DNA of 15,065 nucleotides from an uncultured Eubacteriales bacterium (GTDB lineage: Bacteria; Bacillota; Clostridia; Oscillospirales; Butyricicoccaceae). Positions 14,036-15,065 of this stretch are shown piece after piece. Every line of letters starts with the position of its first letter. Position 1 is the first letter of the stretch. The notes beneath the pieces were generated by a model. That model made no database searches, was not told where the DNA came from, and saw nothing but the letters and a program-made list of their open reading frames with translations. Location: assembly GCA_934630445.1 (NCBI GenBank), contig CAKTWY010000045.1:1-15065 (forward strand). Reading direction: 5' to 3'. Position numbers and translations under genes: made by a program.

Positions 14036-14910
14036 AAGACTTTATAGAGGAATACCGCGCTGTGTATCAGGCGGCGGAAATCCCGGAGGAACTCGGCAAG
14101 CGCGTGGATACGGCGATTTTTGAAGCCATGAAAAAACGCAGGCCCCGGCGCGCACTTCGATGCGTGACGGCTGCGGCCGCATGCTTTGCGCTTCTTTTTA
14201 TCGGTGCGCTGAACGTCAGCCCCGTGCTCGCGCTGGAACTGTCCGACGTGCCTGTCATCGGACAGATCGCGCGCGTATGCACCTTCCGCAGCTTTGTTCA
14301 GCAGGATGAATCGAAAATCATCCAGGTGCGCCTGCCGCAGATTGCCAATACGGGCAATACCGATCTGGAGCGGCGCATCAACAACGAGATCCGCGTAAAA
14401 GTGGATGCGACCGTCGACCAGGCGCGGCAGAATGCCAAGGAGATGTATGACGCGTACCTCAGCACCGGCGGCGATCCGGCGGAATACATCCCGCTTGACG
14501 TGCACATTGATTACGAGGTCAAATGTTCGGACGCGGACACGCTTTCCTTCGTCATCACCCGCAGCGAGACACGCGCAAATGTTTTTACGGAGTACACATT
14601 TTACAACATCGATCTGGAGACGGGCAGGGAGCTGACGCTGCGCGACCTTCTCGGCGCGGATTACAGGCAGGTCGTTACGCGCGAGGTTCAGCGGCAGATG
14701 CGTGAGCGTATGCTGGCAGACCCTGAAGCGCTGTACTTTGGCTACCTTGACGCGGACACTGCCGATCCGGAGACGGCTGGGGAGCGATTTGACTCTATTC
14801 CCGAGGATCAGCGCTTTTATATCAATGCGGCGGGGAACCCTGTGGTCGTGTTTGAAAAGTATGAAATTGCGCCCGGGTATATGGGCAGCCAGGAGTTTGA
14901 GATCAAATAG
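14032..14910 (+). CDS. rsiV: RsiV-like transmembrane anti-sigma factor
   Basis: A 292-residue anti-sigma factor. A cytoplasmic N-terminus of about 40 residues (EEYRAVYQAAEIPEELGKRV) would hold the sigma factor. A single membrane helix (about 42-60) follows, then LNVSPVLALELSDVPVIG and TFRSF, which are characteristic of the RsiV group. V65-L66-A67 fits a signal-peptidase cleavage site just outside the helix. The extracellular part ends in a DUF3298 domain, visible as FTEYTFYNIDLETGRELTLRDLL and the terminal FYINAAGNPVVVFEKYEIAPGYMG block. In Bacillus subtilis, RsiV binds lysozyme and is then cut by signal peptidase and RasP, which frees SigV. That the same happens here is inferred from family membership. 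Translation is coupled to the sigma factor by a 4-base overlap. The gene symbol is by family resemblance. Confidence 0.9.
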   Translation: MKDFIEEYRAVYQAAEIPEELGKRVDTAIFEAMKKRRPRRALRCVTAAAACFALLFIGALNVSPVLALELSDVPVIGQIARVCTFRSFVQQDESKIIQVRLPQIANTGNTDLERRINNEIRVKVDATVDQARQNAKEMYDAYLSTGGDPAEYIPLDVHIDYEVKCSDADTLSFVITRSETRANVFTEYTFYNIDLETGRELTLRDLLGADYRQVVTREVQRQMRERMLADPEALYFGYLDADTADPETAGERFDSIPEDQRFYINAAGNPVVVFEKYEIAPGYMGSQEFEIK

Positions 14911-14948
14911 TGCGGGAAACGCCTCGCCCTGTGGCGTGTTCTGCGCAG

Positions 14949-14996
14949 AAAAAGCTTGAAAAACGCGCTGATAAGCGCCGTTTTTCAAGCTTTTTT
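14949..14996. terminator. Strong rho-independent terminator after the sigma/anti-sigma operon
   Basis: A 16-bp outer stem (14949-14964 with 14980-14995) continues into a 5-bp inner stem (14965-14969 with 14974-14978) past one bulged C (14979), with a GATA loop. The right arm runs into TTTTTT. The A-rich left arm gives a T-tract on the other strand as well, so it can serve the converging minus-strand gene. Confidence 0.92.
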
Positions 14997-15004
14997 ATAT
15001 CGAT

Positions 15005-15065
15005 TCAGATGCTGTCCGTGCCGCGCGGCGCAGCGAGAAGGCGCGCCATATCTTCCGGCAGTTCG
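15005..15065 (-). CDS. C-terminal end of an unidentified minus-strand gene (partial)
   Basis: Reading the minus strand from the window edge, the frame ELPEDMARLLAAPRGTDSI ends in TGA at 15007-15005, just past the bidirectional terminator. The codons are typical of the window. The fragment is too short to name a family. The gene continues beyond base 15065. Confidence 0.45.
   Translation of the reverse strand, partial: ELPEDMARLLAAPRGTDSI

Noticed and set aside
13978..14988. 336-codon open frame on the minus strand opposite the RsiV-like gene
   Set aside because: It is antisense to a gene with clear RsiV and DUF3298 features and reads through the strong terminator at 14949-14996. No ribosome binding site or known family.
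1..15065. CRISPR arrays, tRNA/rRNA genes, insertion sequences, phage or toxin-antitoxin genes
   Set aside because: No regularly spaced repeats, no cloverleaf with CCA-type acceptor, and no transposase, integrase or toxin-like frames were found by reading both strands.

Overview
The window looks like chromosomal DNA from a spore-forming Clostridia-type Firmicute. The evidence is a CotF-type spore coat protein with its small partner, several families largely confined to Firmicutes (DUF4364, DUF3048/YerB, DUF2508/YaaL, DUF4358, RsiV-like anti-sigma factor), strong AGGAGG ribosome binding sites, and TTG/GTG starts chosen by them. The DNA is fairly GC-rich for that group, so a gut-type lineage with higher GC is likely; this is inference. 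I see no rRNA, tRNA, CRISPR array, insertion sequence, integrase or phage gene. About 85% of the window is coding.

Layout. (1) 89-2398, plus strand: a lone membrane-anchored AraC-family regulator with its own promoter. (2) 2399-2743: a gene-free convergent gap holding two tight hairpins that probably terminate transcription from both sides. (3) 2744-7417, minus strand: one five-gene cluster behind a near-consensus promoter, in transcription order a secreted degenerate NodB-fold protein with a copper-amine-oxidase-type domain, galactokinase, a DUF4364 winged-helix regulator, a DUF3048 lipoprotein and a small zinc metallopeptidase. (4) 7553-8483, plus strand: a DUF2508 protein, a 61-residue coat-associated protein and a CotF-like coat protein, followed by an 18-bp perfect hairpin. 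(5) 8568-10575, plus strand: a promoter, an unusually structured untranslated leader, a DUF362 protein with two [4Fe-4S] motifs, and a HAD-family sugar-phosphate mutase or phosphatase. (6) 10580-11662, minus strand: a PRK06851-type ATPase, tail to tail with the HAD gene. (7) 11888-14995, plus strand: a membrane-anchored SGNH hydrolase, a DUF4358 lipoprotein, an ECF sigma factor and its RsiV-like transmembrane anti-sigma factor, closed by a strong terminator. (8) The last 60 bases carry the C-terminal end of a minus-strand gene.

Most genes are housekeeping or envelope functions. Several secreted or membrane proteins (NodB-like, DUF3048, SGNH, DUF4358, RsiV-like) suggest cell-envelope maintenance and stress sensing. 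The clearest candidates for something undescribed are the structured leader at 8601-8746, which can form several mutually exclusive hairpins, the catalytically dead NodB-like protein, and the visible internal duplication in the ATPase whose second copy has lost its P-loop. None of these proves a new system from sequence alone.
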